Of a DNA stretch of 64,000 bases, positions 33,684 to 43,524 are shown in pieces (position 1 is the first letter of the stretch; each line of letters begins with the position of its first letter). The stretch is from the NCBI RefSeq assembly GCF_019703515.2, contig NC_059379.1, positions 26,254,880 through 26,318,879 of the forward strand. Direction: 5' to 3'. The position numbers and the translations under genes are program-made. The notes beneath the pieces were generated by a model that saw only the letters and a program-made list of their open reading frames with translations, ran no database searches and was not told the origin of the DNA. Source of the stretch: Myxocyprinus asiaticus (Eukaryota > Chordata > Actinopteri > Cypriniformes > Catostomidae).

Positions 33684-34916
33684 GTTTTATTGTGTGCTAT
33701 AACAATGCATTTATTTTCGATCCTTCACTACAAAACCTTTTTTGGTCACATCACATCAAAATATATTGTAGTCATTGGAGATGTGGCAGGTGTGCCAAAC
33801 TTATTCAGAATTATTTTGCTCTATCTAACAGGCTACCCCATTTTAACCGTTTTCTGTTGTCTGAGAGGCGAATTCACTAAACAGTTGTGGCATTTTTGTG
33901 CATGGTATTTCAGCAGAAACATTTTGTTTACTTACTGTATGTTCAGTGCACACACACACCTGTTAATTAGGCTTATTAGAGTTTTATAACTCTAAGTACA
34001 CATAACACAGTAACAGTTCTTGGTTCATTTCAAGTTGGACATGATTAAATAAATGACTTCCCGTTCAGTAAGTTTTTCATTAATTAAAAAAAAAACCCAG
34101 CTAAATGAGTCGTTAGTTCGGAAAGTAAGGTAACATGATTTGCATAAAATTTCCTTTGCTGAATCAGTTGCTAAATCAATAAAGACAGCACATGCAAATA
34201 CTGTAAACAGCGCTACCAGTGGGTACAATTTATTCTCAGTGAATTCCTCCTTAAGTTTTTAGAGTTCACGTGAAACGTGCTATCAATTAGAGGCTCATGG
34301 TTCTCTCTGAAACTCCGGCCTGTTTATTTTATTTCAGTTGACACGATCAGTGTGCAGACCCCTCATTAGTGTCTGTGCCTGCAATATGGAACACTAACTC
34401 TGACCCTTGCACATGAAACCAATTCTGTCACACCTACTGCCACACACACAGAGGAGAATGACTACACACAAGCTTAACTATAGTGTCCCTTAGTGCCCAT
34501 GTAAATTATCTTGACAGGCAGGACCCTGCTTTCTGTGTGACACGACTGCTACAGTCAGTTGTCTGTGCTGTGCATGGAATGGAATTCCATGACTACTGTA
34601 GGTGACACAGTATTGCAATTGATTTACAGTACATTAGTGGTTTAAGGATTTTTATCAATTCCTGGAATGTGAAAGAGGATGTTTTAAATAACAACTGACT
34701 CTTCACTAAACCCCACCTTAAAAACGTTAATGACCAATCTTACCTTAGTAACTGTTGCCATCCGCATTTAAGACAAGCTTTTGCTCATTCTAATGTCTGT
34801 AAGTTAAAAAAAAGAAAAAACTGTCTCGATCCATCCAGCTGCTCTGTCAAGCTGTTTGTATTTGAATGCAAGAGCGCATTCTACTGTATTGAGGCTTATT
34901 TTGTGCTCCTGGGTAG
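33684..34916. other. Mostly unannotated DNA with one dispersed repeat
   Basis: No gene. The segment 33994-34140 (CATAACACAGTAACAGTTCT...AGTCGTTAGTTCGG) is a diverged copy of 47821-47940. Confidence 0.45.
33994..34140 (+). repeat. Dispersed repeat, copy 1
   Basis: Shares AACAGTTCTTGGTTCATTT and a later GAGTCGTTAGTTCGG with 47821-47940, in the same order. No terminal repeats could be defined. Confidence 0.6.
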
Positions 34917-35787
34917 GGATGCACCAGCTATGGGTAAGTAAAGTTCACACTAAGGGCTTAGTAACTACTAGTTAGTTTGTAACTAAGTCAGTGCTTAATT
35001 TGGTTGCACCACCTGTTCTTAAGGCAAGACTAACTAGTAGGTCGTAAGCTCTCCGTAAAGTAATACGTAGTTGCATAATATGACATTTACTTGTATTTAT
35101 CCAATAAACAGCCTTCAAATTTGTACAAAGAAGTGTTAAAAAGCTGTGTAATTCAGTTTTATCTCGTTATGGTTGATGTTCAAACCTTGTTTGTTCACGT
35201 AACTGTCACCTCAATAAATTATATCCCCATTAAAATATGATACGTAATAAAAGTATATTTGATAAATAGTATATTTGCCCTGTGTAAAAAAACAATAAAT
35301 AGGAACTGTATCTGAAATAAATAAGGGGTGATAAATAAATACTAAACCAACAGGCTGGAAAAATAGACATTTATTTTAAAATCTTATATATTTTGTATCT
35401 GTTGAAACTTGACACCGGCGAAGCACACTGAAAACTGCACCGTTAGATGGGTTTCATGCTGAAGAGCCGCTTAAAAGTATGTTTTTTATCTCTCTTGTAA
35501 ATGTAAACGAGTGCAAATGCCAACATTATCATATATGTTGAAAGGACTGAAGTCTGTCATGCAAAACAAGAGCTCATTGATGTCATTAAACGAGTCTGCT
35601 TTTTTATTCCAACTGTTACTCCTGGTTGGAGGCCTCCGTAAATATTTAGTTTATACGTAGAGTTATGTCCTACCTAAATTTAATGGTGCAATGCTCAAAT
35701 ATTTAGTTGTGCGTAAATTGTGACTTGGCGCACTGACGCCACAACTAGGCTAAGTTGTAACATACGTATAGCTGTGCAACCGGCCCC
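34917..35787. mobile_element. MITE-like element with GTTGCAC-type ends
   Basis: The left end ATGCACCAGCTATGGGTAAG and the reverse complement of the right end, GTTGCACAGCTATACGTATG, agree at most positions. The element has internal TTAGTAACTACTAGTTAGTTTG-like inverted words (kept short here: AACTACTAGTTAG near 34962). It is about 870 bp long and non-coding. Target duplication not resolved. Confidence 0.45.
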
Positions 35788-35929
35788 TGCTCTTTGTAAG
35801 TGTGATTTGTTGCCTGGACAGTTGGAGTTGCACTGACTGCCCCCTGCTGAATGCAATTCACAAGCTTGAATTGCTCCATTGGTAAGTACAGAGGCAAGGA
35901 CAGTCAGGTTACATAATAAATGCGTTATT

Positions 35930-35999
35930 TTTTAACGAGTTACAATTTTTTTTTTATAATTAATTACACTAAATTAACATGTTAAATCGACAGCCCTGA
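35930..35999. repeat. Fragment ending AATCGACAGCCCT
   Basis: A short piece resembling one end of the element at 59984-60771 (TTAAC...TCGACAGCCCT). No second end is seen. Confidence 0.45.
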
Positions 36000-36160
36000 T
36001 AATAACACATGAAATTACTATGTTACATCACAATGTAAAATAATCTAACCCTCACTGTTCTGTTTAATCTGACATAAGCGTGTCTGAACTAAATCAATTA
36101 AATTCAGATGGTCCAAATCTAAATGGCTGTCGCACATCTTCCATTTTTATTCCAGCTGTG
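35995..36160 (+). repeat. Dispersed repeat pair, copy 1
   Basis: AATCTAACCCTCACTGTT, TAAATCAATTAAATTCAGAT and TGTCGCACATCTTCC recur in order at about 37966-38150 with moderate divergence. Confidence 0.65.
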
Positions 36161-36267
36161 GTTCCTGATGCATCATTGCTAGCACTCCTGTACTAGTTCT
36201 CTTCATGTTCTGACAGTTTTAAGCAGTACTGCTGATCCCTATACTTATATTACATAGTCTGAGTAAG

Positions 36268-36751
36268 TGTCATGGTTTTATATGTTTTTGTTCATGTTTT
36301 GTGTTAATGTCTTTTATTTTGGAAGTTTAGTTCCTGTTTTATAGTCATGTGTTCCATGTCATGTTATTTCCTGTTTCCCTGCCAGGTCATGTGATTCCCT
36401 GTTTCATGTCATGTGGTCCCCTGGTAATGTGATTTCATGTTTCCCTCCATGTTCATGTGTCTTGCTTTCATTGGTTTATTGTCTTGTTACCTCGATATCA
36501 GTTCTGTGTTGTCATTGGCTATCATTGTCATGTTTCTCCCTTGTCCATGTATTTAAGCCTCATGTTTTCCATTGTCTATTGTCAGGTATTGTAAGTGTAA
36601 CATTGTTGGATTAGTCAAGTCAAGTGAAGTCAAGTCAAGTCTATGTTTTGTTTCACGTTTGGATTTATGGTTGTTGGATTTCACTTATGTTTCACCTGGG
36701 TTCTAACTTCATCATCGTCTTCATCAGCCTGTCTTTGCCAGCAACGTTACA
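36268..36751 (+). repeat. Probable solo LTR
   Basis: A 484-bp block starting TGTCATGGTTTTATATG and ending CAACGTTACA. The near-identical 5-bp flanks GTAAG (36263-36267) and GTAGG (36752-36756) suit an LTR retrotransposon target duplication. GTATTTAAGCCTCATG at about 36548-36563 could be a TATA-like promoter. A Gypsy-type origin is a guess. No internal coding region or second LTR lies within reach, so it is probably a solo LTR. Confidence 0.5.
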
Positions 36752-37248
36752 GTAGGGCACCAATTCCATTGGGCGGCACAAGATTTTCCACCGGCTGCCC
36801 TTACTCTCACATTATTCAAGGACCCGGTAGCAGTTGTGGAACACAGACACTTTTGCACCATGCCTCACATCCTACACCCAACCCACCTCCACCCCCACCA
36901 GTCTGACGATTGCAAAGCTCTGCGTAGGGCATCAATTTGGCCAGCGGTGTCCCTGGTTATAAGTTTGGTTTGGCTGGTTGATTTTCCAAGAGCTCTTTTC
37001 TCTGGGATGCTGTTTCCTTGTGTGCTTCCAGGTCAGACTGGATTCCACTGGCAAGAGTTTTGCTTGTGTTGGTGGTTGAACATAAATAATAAATAAAAGG
37101 TACAGCACAGATAAGTTGGCTCTACATGCGTCACTGTGTTTGTCTATTTCCACTCACACAGGCTGTTTTATGTGTGACAGACATTTGTTGTTGATCTGAA
37201 TGTGTATATTTGTGTGTGTGTACATACTGTTGATAGTGTTTGTCTTTA
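36752..37248. other. Unannotated intergenic DNA
   Basis: No gene recognised. A proline- and cysteine-containing open frame near 36643-36906 partly overlaps the LTR and has no domain. Confidence 0.4.
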
Positions 37249-37270
37249 AGAGAGAGAGAGAGAGAGAGAG

Positions 37271-37302
<32 letters not shown>
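37249..37302. repeat. (AG)n(TG)n compound microsatellite
   Basis: About 26 bp of AG followed by 28 bp of TG. Confidence 0.95.
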
Positions 37303-39333
37303 CATCCATTTTCCATGATATATGGTTCTAGATTGCCTTTACTCAGGAAAGCTGGATGCTAAGTTCTTTGTTTGACTCACTTGAAGTGAAAAGAAGCACA
37401 GTGTGGTGGAATCTATAAGATCAAATGCGTATAAGGCAGTGCTATATTAGATGTGTTATCAAACACCAGAATAATCTTGGTTTACAGCTTCTTTGGCGAG
37501 ATGCTTGAACATTGCGATGTTGAACAAAATAAAACGCAGGTGACCTTAGCTCTGCCGTTTCTTCTGAAATACCAAATTCTGACTGTTTTCTAATCACAGC
37601 CTCTTGCCAATTAGACAAACAAGACTCACCATATTAGTACTTAGCCATTTAGGCCTCTTCTAAACTTACAGTACATTTTGAATTTGTTCCTTAAAGATTT
37701 GGGCTATTTATTCTATAAGAATAATACATTTCAGACAGAAGGATCAAAATGATCCTTATGTTATGTATTCAAATTCTGTGAAGGCTGTCTGCATAATCTA
37801 TAATAATTTACTCTTCAGCAATCAGATGAATGACAAAGCAACACTTTTATGGAGGGTCCAAAATTAACACTTGCCAAACTCCAAATGTGAGTAAAAATTG
37901 GCTTTGGCAAGTAAGTAAATCTGGACTGTTACTGGCCAGTGTGGTGGTAACTTTCTATGGATTTGCATAATAATGATTTAAATCATTATGTTAAAGTACA
38001 TTGTAAGAACGATAATCTGACCCTCACTGTTTTGTATTTTTATTTTTTTTTTATTTTTTCTTTTCTGTCATAAGCATGACCGAATTAAATCAAAGAAATC
38101 CAGATGATCTAAAGTGATTGTCGCACATATTCCAACTTTTACTTCAGTGGAAAAAATACTATTAGTTTATCAAAAAAGACAAATTTGTTTTTCTTCTCTG
38201 TTCTTTTTTAATTGTCATAACTCCTGAAATTCATGTTCTGTTAAACCACAGAAATGAAAATTTATGAAACAATACCTTGGGGATTCAAAATCTAATTTAA
38301 ACCTGGAAATAAACAAAGTTTTAGGATTTGGAAAAATGTGGCGTAAAACAAAGAAAGTGTCATAAACTGAATAAAAAATATTTAAGATTTCTTGGTCACT
38401 GATCAGAAAAGCAAATTTATGAAAATGACTATGTTTCTCTCTTTGTACAAAAGGTCAGATTTCCTTGCTTCCATTGAAGCACACAAGATGCTCTTTGGAA
38501 CATTCTCAAATCATGCTGGATAGCATGGAACATCAGGTTTTGCACAAACTTGTAGAGTCCATGCCAGCTTGAGTGCATGTTTTTACTCAAACTGTTATGC
38601 TGCTGATAATATAATTTGTATTGAAAAAAAAAACACTTTGATTAGAAAAATGCAAAATACAGTTCTGTGGCTAGTGAAAAAATATTTACAGCAAATGTAT
38701 ACAGCCGTAGTGCGCTTGCCATTGATTTTGTTGATTTATTGTACTGTACGTGCTAATGTTACAGAATGTGAATTTTTCTATAATGGGGTTTAAGATATGA
38801 AATAAGCTATGGATTTTTTGGGAGGTAGAGGTAATGGGGGCCAACTGAACAGCTAAATTCTGCATTGTACACTTGAAGTAAGCCTGTTTGAAATGAACAT
38901 TCAAACAAATGTTCCGTAGACACAAAAATGGCAACTCTTCAAAGGTGCACAGAGCTTTTGTTCTTTTCCTCGTACTGACTCCAGCAGTTACTGATATTCA
39001 TAAATGAAAGTGGATAGTGAATTTTACCAGATATTTCCACTTATGGTCCTTGTCAGATTGTTGAGGCTGAGGAGAGGCCCTCCTGCAATGTGTCACTTAA
39101 ATGTTTGTTTGTCTGATTCCACCAGTGTGCATCAGCACATCGACAGTGAGTTTCCATTTTTACTCAGTGCAAGGCCAACTGAAGCAAGCAGTCGTTCATA
39201 CTTAGCCTTTTGTTTCATCAAGCTAATTGCTCTGGCCATGGAAGGAGTCAATGTTTGATTTGCAATGAAAAACATGCACTCCAGCTGTCTAAATACGAAT
39301 TACCATTTAAAACATTACGAATGTAGAAATGTC
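37303..39333. other. Unannotated DNA with one dispersed repeat
   Basis: No gene. The segment 37966-38150 pairs with 35995-36160. Confidence 0.45.
37966..38150 (+). repeat. Dispersed repeat pair, copy 2
   Basis: Counterpart of 35995-36160, including CTGACCCTCACTGTTTTG and GATTGTCGCACATATTCC. Confidence 0.65.
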
Positions 39334-39497
39334 GTCATGGTTACTTGTGTAACCTCCATTCCCTGATGGAGGGAACGAGACGTTGTGTCAATGTAGTGAC
39401 AATAGGGGTCACTCTTGGGAGCCCAAGACACCTCTGGTCTTTGATAAAAGGCCAATGAAAATTGGCAAGTGGTATTTGCATGCCACTCCCCCGGACA

Positions 39498-39515
39498 TAC
39501 GGGTATAAAAGGAGC
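39498..39515 (+). promoter_or_regulatory. TATA box in the DIRS C left terminus
   Basis: CGGGTATAAAAGGAGCTGG points inward, antisense to the recombinase gene. It mirrors the box at 42177-42194. Confidence 0.6.
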
Positions 39516-39597
39516 TGGTATGCAACCACTCATTCAGGTTTTATGCTGAGGAGCCGATATAAGGTCCGGCCATTTCAGCGGGTAGTTCAGCGTTGTG

Positions 39598-39720
39598 GCA
39601 GGAGGGACACAACGTCCCGTTCCCTCCATCAGGGAATGGAGGTTACACAAGTAACCATGACGTTCCCTATCTGTCACTCACTCGAAGTTGTGTCGATGTA
39701 GTGACACTAGGGGTCCCTAT
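39598..39720. repeat. DIRS C internal complementary region
   Basis: It joins GGAGGTTACACAAGTAACC (reverse complement of the left end) to ATGAC and GTTCCCTATCTGTCACTC (reverse complement of the right end). The junction reads ATGAC-GTT, so the predicted circle junction is GTT-like, as described for DIRS elements. Confidence 0.8.
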
Positions 39721-40381
39721 ACGAAACGCCACAATTGGCTGAACTGTGTTACGTGAACTGGAGGTGTGTGGTGGGCAGACTGCTGTGTGCCTCATAGCCA
39801 GCACACCAGGTCGACACGTAACCTCCCCCAACATAGTTATGAGTGTCGACCAGCCCTTTGGGGACAAGTCGACTACCCAAAAGATAGAGACAGGCTAACC
39901 CAGTCGTGGCCTCTTTTCCCCTTCTTTTTTTCCACTCCCTAAAAAAGAAGGGGGATTATCCGACTGGGCCGCCAGGTCTAGTCGGGGGATGTCCCTCCCA
40001 AGAGGAAGACACTGCGGAGACCACACCTCACCCAAAGAGGGGGGGATATTTAAGTGGAAAAATATGTCACATGGTCTTTCCAACAATATGGAGTGTCTTC
40101 AAGGTAGATCCGAACTAGCGGAAGATATATATCGCATGGGGTTAGCCTTACAGGGAACCGCCACATGCGGAGCACCTACCCCAGAACAGGGCTCTTAGTT
40201 AGCACGTATACTGGGCCGGCAGCGAGTCTCTCCGAAAACTCGACTGCCACAGGGCTCGGAGGAAGTCAACTAGGGAACAAAGTTTGTGAACACTACTGGG
40301 AATTAATGGCACACGTCTTCAGCTCAAAAGGAGGTGGAAGGCGCTATGTGCAAGCGATACACCCAGCCGGCTATCCCGGGC

Positions 40382-41206
40382 TTATCCGCTTGTATTGCAT
40401 GCCAATACCTGGGATGAAACCGGTTCCACTTGGAGGTTGTAGAACCTTGCAAAGGTGTTGGGTGTTGCCCAGCCTGCTGCTCTGCAAATGTCTTTTGGAG
40501 AGGCACCCCTGGCCAGGGCCCAGGAGTCCGCTACACCCCTGGTAGAATGGGCTCGTAGCCCTACCGGGGGCGGCATGTCCTGGGCGTGATATGCCATAGT
40601 TATGGCATCAATGAGCCAGTGGGTGATCCTCTGTTTGGAGACAGCGCTTCCTTTCCGCTGTGCACCAGAGCAGACAAAGAGCTGCTCAGAGATCCTAAAG
40701 CTCTGCGTGCGATCCAAATAGATGCGTAAAGTGTGCACTGGACACAGCAATGACAGGGCTGGGTCTGCCTCCTCCTGAGGCAGTGTTTGCAGGTTCACCA
40801 ACTGGTCCCTAAAAGGGGTCATGGGAACTTTGGGCACATAGCCCGGTCGGGGTCTCAGGATCACGTGAGAATAGCCTGGACCGAACTCCAGGCACGTTTC
40901 GCTAACAGAGAACGCTTGCAGGTCTCCTACCCTCTTGATGGAAGTGAGCGCAATCAGGAGGGCAGTCTTCAAGGAGAGTGCCTTAAGCTCGGCTGACTGC
41001 AAAGGCTCAGAAGGGGCTCTCTGCAGACCCTGAAGAACTACAGAGAGGTCCGATGAGGGAACGAGGTGCGGTCTGGGGGGATTCAACCTACTGGTGCCTC
41101 TTAGGAACCTGATGATCAGGTCGTGCTTCCCTAAGGACTTAACATCAACTGCATCGTGGTGTGCTGCTATGGTGGCAACATACACCTTCAAGGTGCACCT
41201 CTTCAT
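40382..41206 (-). CDS. DIRS tyrosine recombinase, open frame
   Basis: A 274-codon open frame encoding a tyrosine recombinase. In DIRS elements this enzyme joins a circular DNA copy to the target through a tyrosine linkage, in the nucleus. The catalytic set is present: arginine in LTSIKRVGDL at residue 92, the HSTR box with histidine 220 and arginine 223, tryptophan in GWATP at about 246, and tyrosine 256 in FARFYNL. The ORF begins MKRCTLKVYVATIAAHHDAV, because a deletion joined it to gag DNA. The usual N-terminal part (LQERLEG...LSPSTLK) is therefore missing, and any core-binding function may be impaired. It may also need fusion with upstream sequence to be translated. Codon use looks decayed but open. 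Confidence 0.8.
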   Translation of the reverse strand: MKRCTLKVYVATIAAHHDAVDVKSLGKHDLIIRFLRGTSRLNPPRPHLVPSSDLSVVLQGLQRAPSEPLQSAELKALSLKTALLIALTSIKRVGDLQAFSVSETCLEFGPGYSHVILRPRPGYVPKVPMTPFRDQLVNLQTLPQEEADPALSLLCPVHTLRIYLDRTQSFRISEQLFVCSGAQRKGSAVSKQRITHWLIDAITMAYHAQDMPPPVGLRAHSTRGVADSWALARGASPKDICRAAGWATPNTFARFYNLQVEPVSSQVLACNTSG

Positions 41207-41325
41207 GCACTTCCGGGAAGAATGGAACGGGGGGGCGGGACGTGGCTTTGAGCGCCTTCAAGGTGCACCTCTTCATGCACTTCTGGGAAGAATGGAACGG
41301 GGGCGGGATGTGGCTTTGAGTGGCG
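41186..41325. repeat. 70-bp tandem duplication at the DIRS C deletion junction
   Basis: CTTCAAGGTGCACCTCTTCATGCAC starts at 41186 and again at 41256 (first 20 bases given as CTTCAAGGTGCACCTCTTCA). Each unit includes GAAGAATGGAACGGGGG and GTGGCTTTGAG. It lies exactly where gag sequence meets recombinase sequence, so it probably formed during the deletion. Confidence 0.85.
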
Positions 41326-41950
41326 CCGCGAGCCCAGGAACCAATCATCGAGCCACGAGGGTTCAGGGAAGAGCGGATGGTTCCACTTTAGCCAACGCTC
41401 GCGGCTGCACGGGAAAGCATGTCATCATCTCAGCGTCAGCCTGTGACTGGGCAATCATCCCCTAAGGGAGGAGCCCAGCTGAGGCTTCCGCATCCGACTG
41501 GATGAGCCCGCTCTCCAATGCTGCGCTCGAGAGCTCATCACTTTCACGGGCTCCGAATAAGAGGTCGAATTCGCCGTGAGACGCGCTGGCAGACTCATCC
41601 GGAAGCCCGATCGGGGCAGACAAGCGTGCTGGGGAATGGGAGGTCTGCGGGGGGATACCCGGCAGAGGCGGTCCCATTGGGGTCCCCAAATCGCCCCCAG
41701 TGCTAGCCGCGCTGGCTTCATACCCGTGGGTAAAAGACCGAGGCGGGAGCCTCTGGGGTGGCTTGCTTTCTTACGAAGGCGAGCCGTGACCGCATCGTTG
41801 CCATGGACATGTCCTCGCAATGAGAACATGACCATCCACGAATGCAGTCTCCGCGTGAGCAGTGCCCAGACACGAAAGACAGTTATCGTGACCGTCAGAA
41901 GGCGAGAGATAACGAGCGCAACAAGGAATAACACACAATCAGAAAGGCAT
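41260..41950 (-). pseudogene. DIRS gag-like ORF1, interrupted
   Basis: The gag frame of copy C, read 41950 to about 41260. It starts MPF then a stop, where copies A and B have MPFRLC. It continues with LCVIPCCARYL, SDGHDNCLSCLG and then, at 41689-41462, with open sequence PIGLPDESASASHGEF. That matches the middle of copy A's gag. The downstream part with a YPLxPH-like proline-rich tail is absent, and the frame runs into the 70-bp duplication. Nonsense mutation near the start rules out a normal product. Confidence 0.65.
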
Positions 41951-42176
41951 CTTTAAAAAGACGCGTCTTTAAAAAGACGTTCCGTGTGTGCCGCTCTTTT
42001 AGAGAAATGTACTCTTTTAGAGAAATATACTCTTTTAGAGAAATTGCACCAGTGCAGAGGGGGGAGAAGCTGCTGAAATGCGCCATCAGATCCAGCAGAG
42101 GTGAATGAACAGTCATGGGAATTCAGCTCAGTGAGCATGACCTCCAAAGAGAAAATCTGAATGAGTGGTTGCATAC

Positions 42177-42194
42177 CAGCTCCTTTTATACCCG
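42177..42194 (-). promoter_or_regulatory. TATA box in the DIRS C right terminus
   Basis: On the minus strand GGGTATAAAAGGAGCTGG lies about 230 bp upstream of the gag-like frame and is the sense-direction promoter candidate for copy C. Confidence 0.6.
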
Positions 42195-42337
42195 TATGTC
42201 TGGGGGAGTGGCATGCAAATACCACTCGCCAATTTTCAATGGCCTTTTATCAAAGACCAAAGGTGTCTCGGGCTCCCAAGAGTGACCCCTAGTGTCACTA
42301 TATCGACACAACATCGAGTGAGTGACAGATAGGGAAC

Positions 42338-43206
42338 TAAAGTTAGGAAAATGTCCCCTGCACTTAACAAAATAGATTGCTACACTTTTGGTGCACACCA
42401 TAGATCTGGAGCAGACATGAGTTGCAATGCAAGTCCTTCCTATATGCAAACTACGCGAGTTGTGTAGGGCCCCCGAACCACCAGGGGACCTCATGCTGGC
42501 AAAGACATTATAACTATCGTGTAATGGTATTTGTTATGCAAGCATAAAGGTAAATGATACATAACACAAATATGAATGTAATGTCAACTGGAGAGTTTAT
42601 TCTAATTATCGAAGGCTTGCATATACTGACTGAAAGGCTCATGTATTTCGCCTATTAATGTTCCCTCTGGACATTTTTCCAAACAGTGAGATAACTGGGG
42701 GTGAGCCATGTCAAGTTTAGAGTTATGTGTGTGCATGCATTCAAAAAAGTATGTCATTTATAGCATTCAGTTACATAAAGTATTCTTACCTGTTCCGTAA
42801 ACACATCATGTTTGTTAAGGAATGAGTAAGTGTGTTATAATGCACACTGTTTAGGTCGCATTTGTTCCAATATGTTCTGCCAAGTTATGATGTTTATATT
42901 GCTATAATAGAATATAAACATTATGAATGTTAATTGTTGTTGAAAATGGATGATCTTCATTGTTGTTAATCACTAGCATTTATGTGAACTGATGTGCATG
43001 TGTGTAGAGGTGGTTTCAGACATAACTTAGATGCCATTATAGCAGTTAATACAGTTTGATGTTAATTCATACGTGATTTTTTAAATTTTTATTATTATTA
43101 TTTTTTAATGTTTTATGAAACGTAGCTTGTTACTAGAAAAGTAATTCTGAAAAAAAAAAAAATTTTTTTTTGAAAACAGCTATTGCCAAGCTACTGGAAA
43201 ATGTTG
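42338..43206. other. Unannotated DNA
   Basis: No gene. Around 42420-42490 there is sequence resembling a fish repeat (AACTACGCGAGTTGTGTAGG), without clear ends. Confidence 0.4.
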
Positions 43207-43524
43207 TTAAAGCAATTCTCCCACAAATATGTAAAATTCTCTCATCATTTACACCTTTGTCGCTTTCATGTTGTTCCAAACCTGTATGACTTACTTTCTT
43301 ATATGGAACACAAAAATATATATTTTGGGGATAATGTTAGGAGCTGACAGCCTCAGTCACCATTCACATTCATTGTATGGAGAGAGAGAAAAAAAGCAGT
43401 GTCAACATTCTTCAAAATGTCTCCTCTTGTGTTCCACAAGTAAAAAATGCATCCAGGTTTTGAATGACATGGGGGTGAGTAAATGACAACATAATTTTCA
43501 TTGTTGAGTGAACTATTCCTTTAA
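43207..43524. mobile_element. TTAAAGGGATAG-type inverted-repeat element
   Basis: Starts TTAAAGCAATTCTCCCAC and ends TGAACTATTCCTTTAA, with the family words CATGTTGTTCCAAACCTGTA at the left and their inverted counterparts at the right. It is 318 bp, non-coding, with a long imperfect hairpin. Confidence 0.7.

Larger units (their letters stand above)
39334..42337 (-). mobile_element. DIRS-type retrotransposon, copy C (gag plus recombinase, RT deleted)
   Basis: A 3.0-kb DIRS element on the minus strand with both ends. The left end starts GTCATGGTTACTTGTGTAACC; the right end finishes GTGACAGATAGGGAAC. The inverted termini (about 39387-39540 and 42157-42310) are nearly identical, with a TATA box in each. 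An internal complementary region lies at about 39598-39720. The sense order is gag-like frame then tyrosine recombinase; RT and RNase H have been deleted. A 70-bp tandem duplication sits at the deletion junction. The recombinase frame is open, which makes this copy the most likely to have kept a function. Confidence 0.9.

Noticed and set aside
40382..41206. Phage or bacterial integrase gene
   Set aside because: The recombinase motifs sit in an element with DIRS termini, internal complementary region and a gag-like frame, next to relatives that have RT. A DIRS origin explains it fully.
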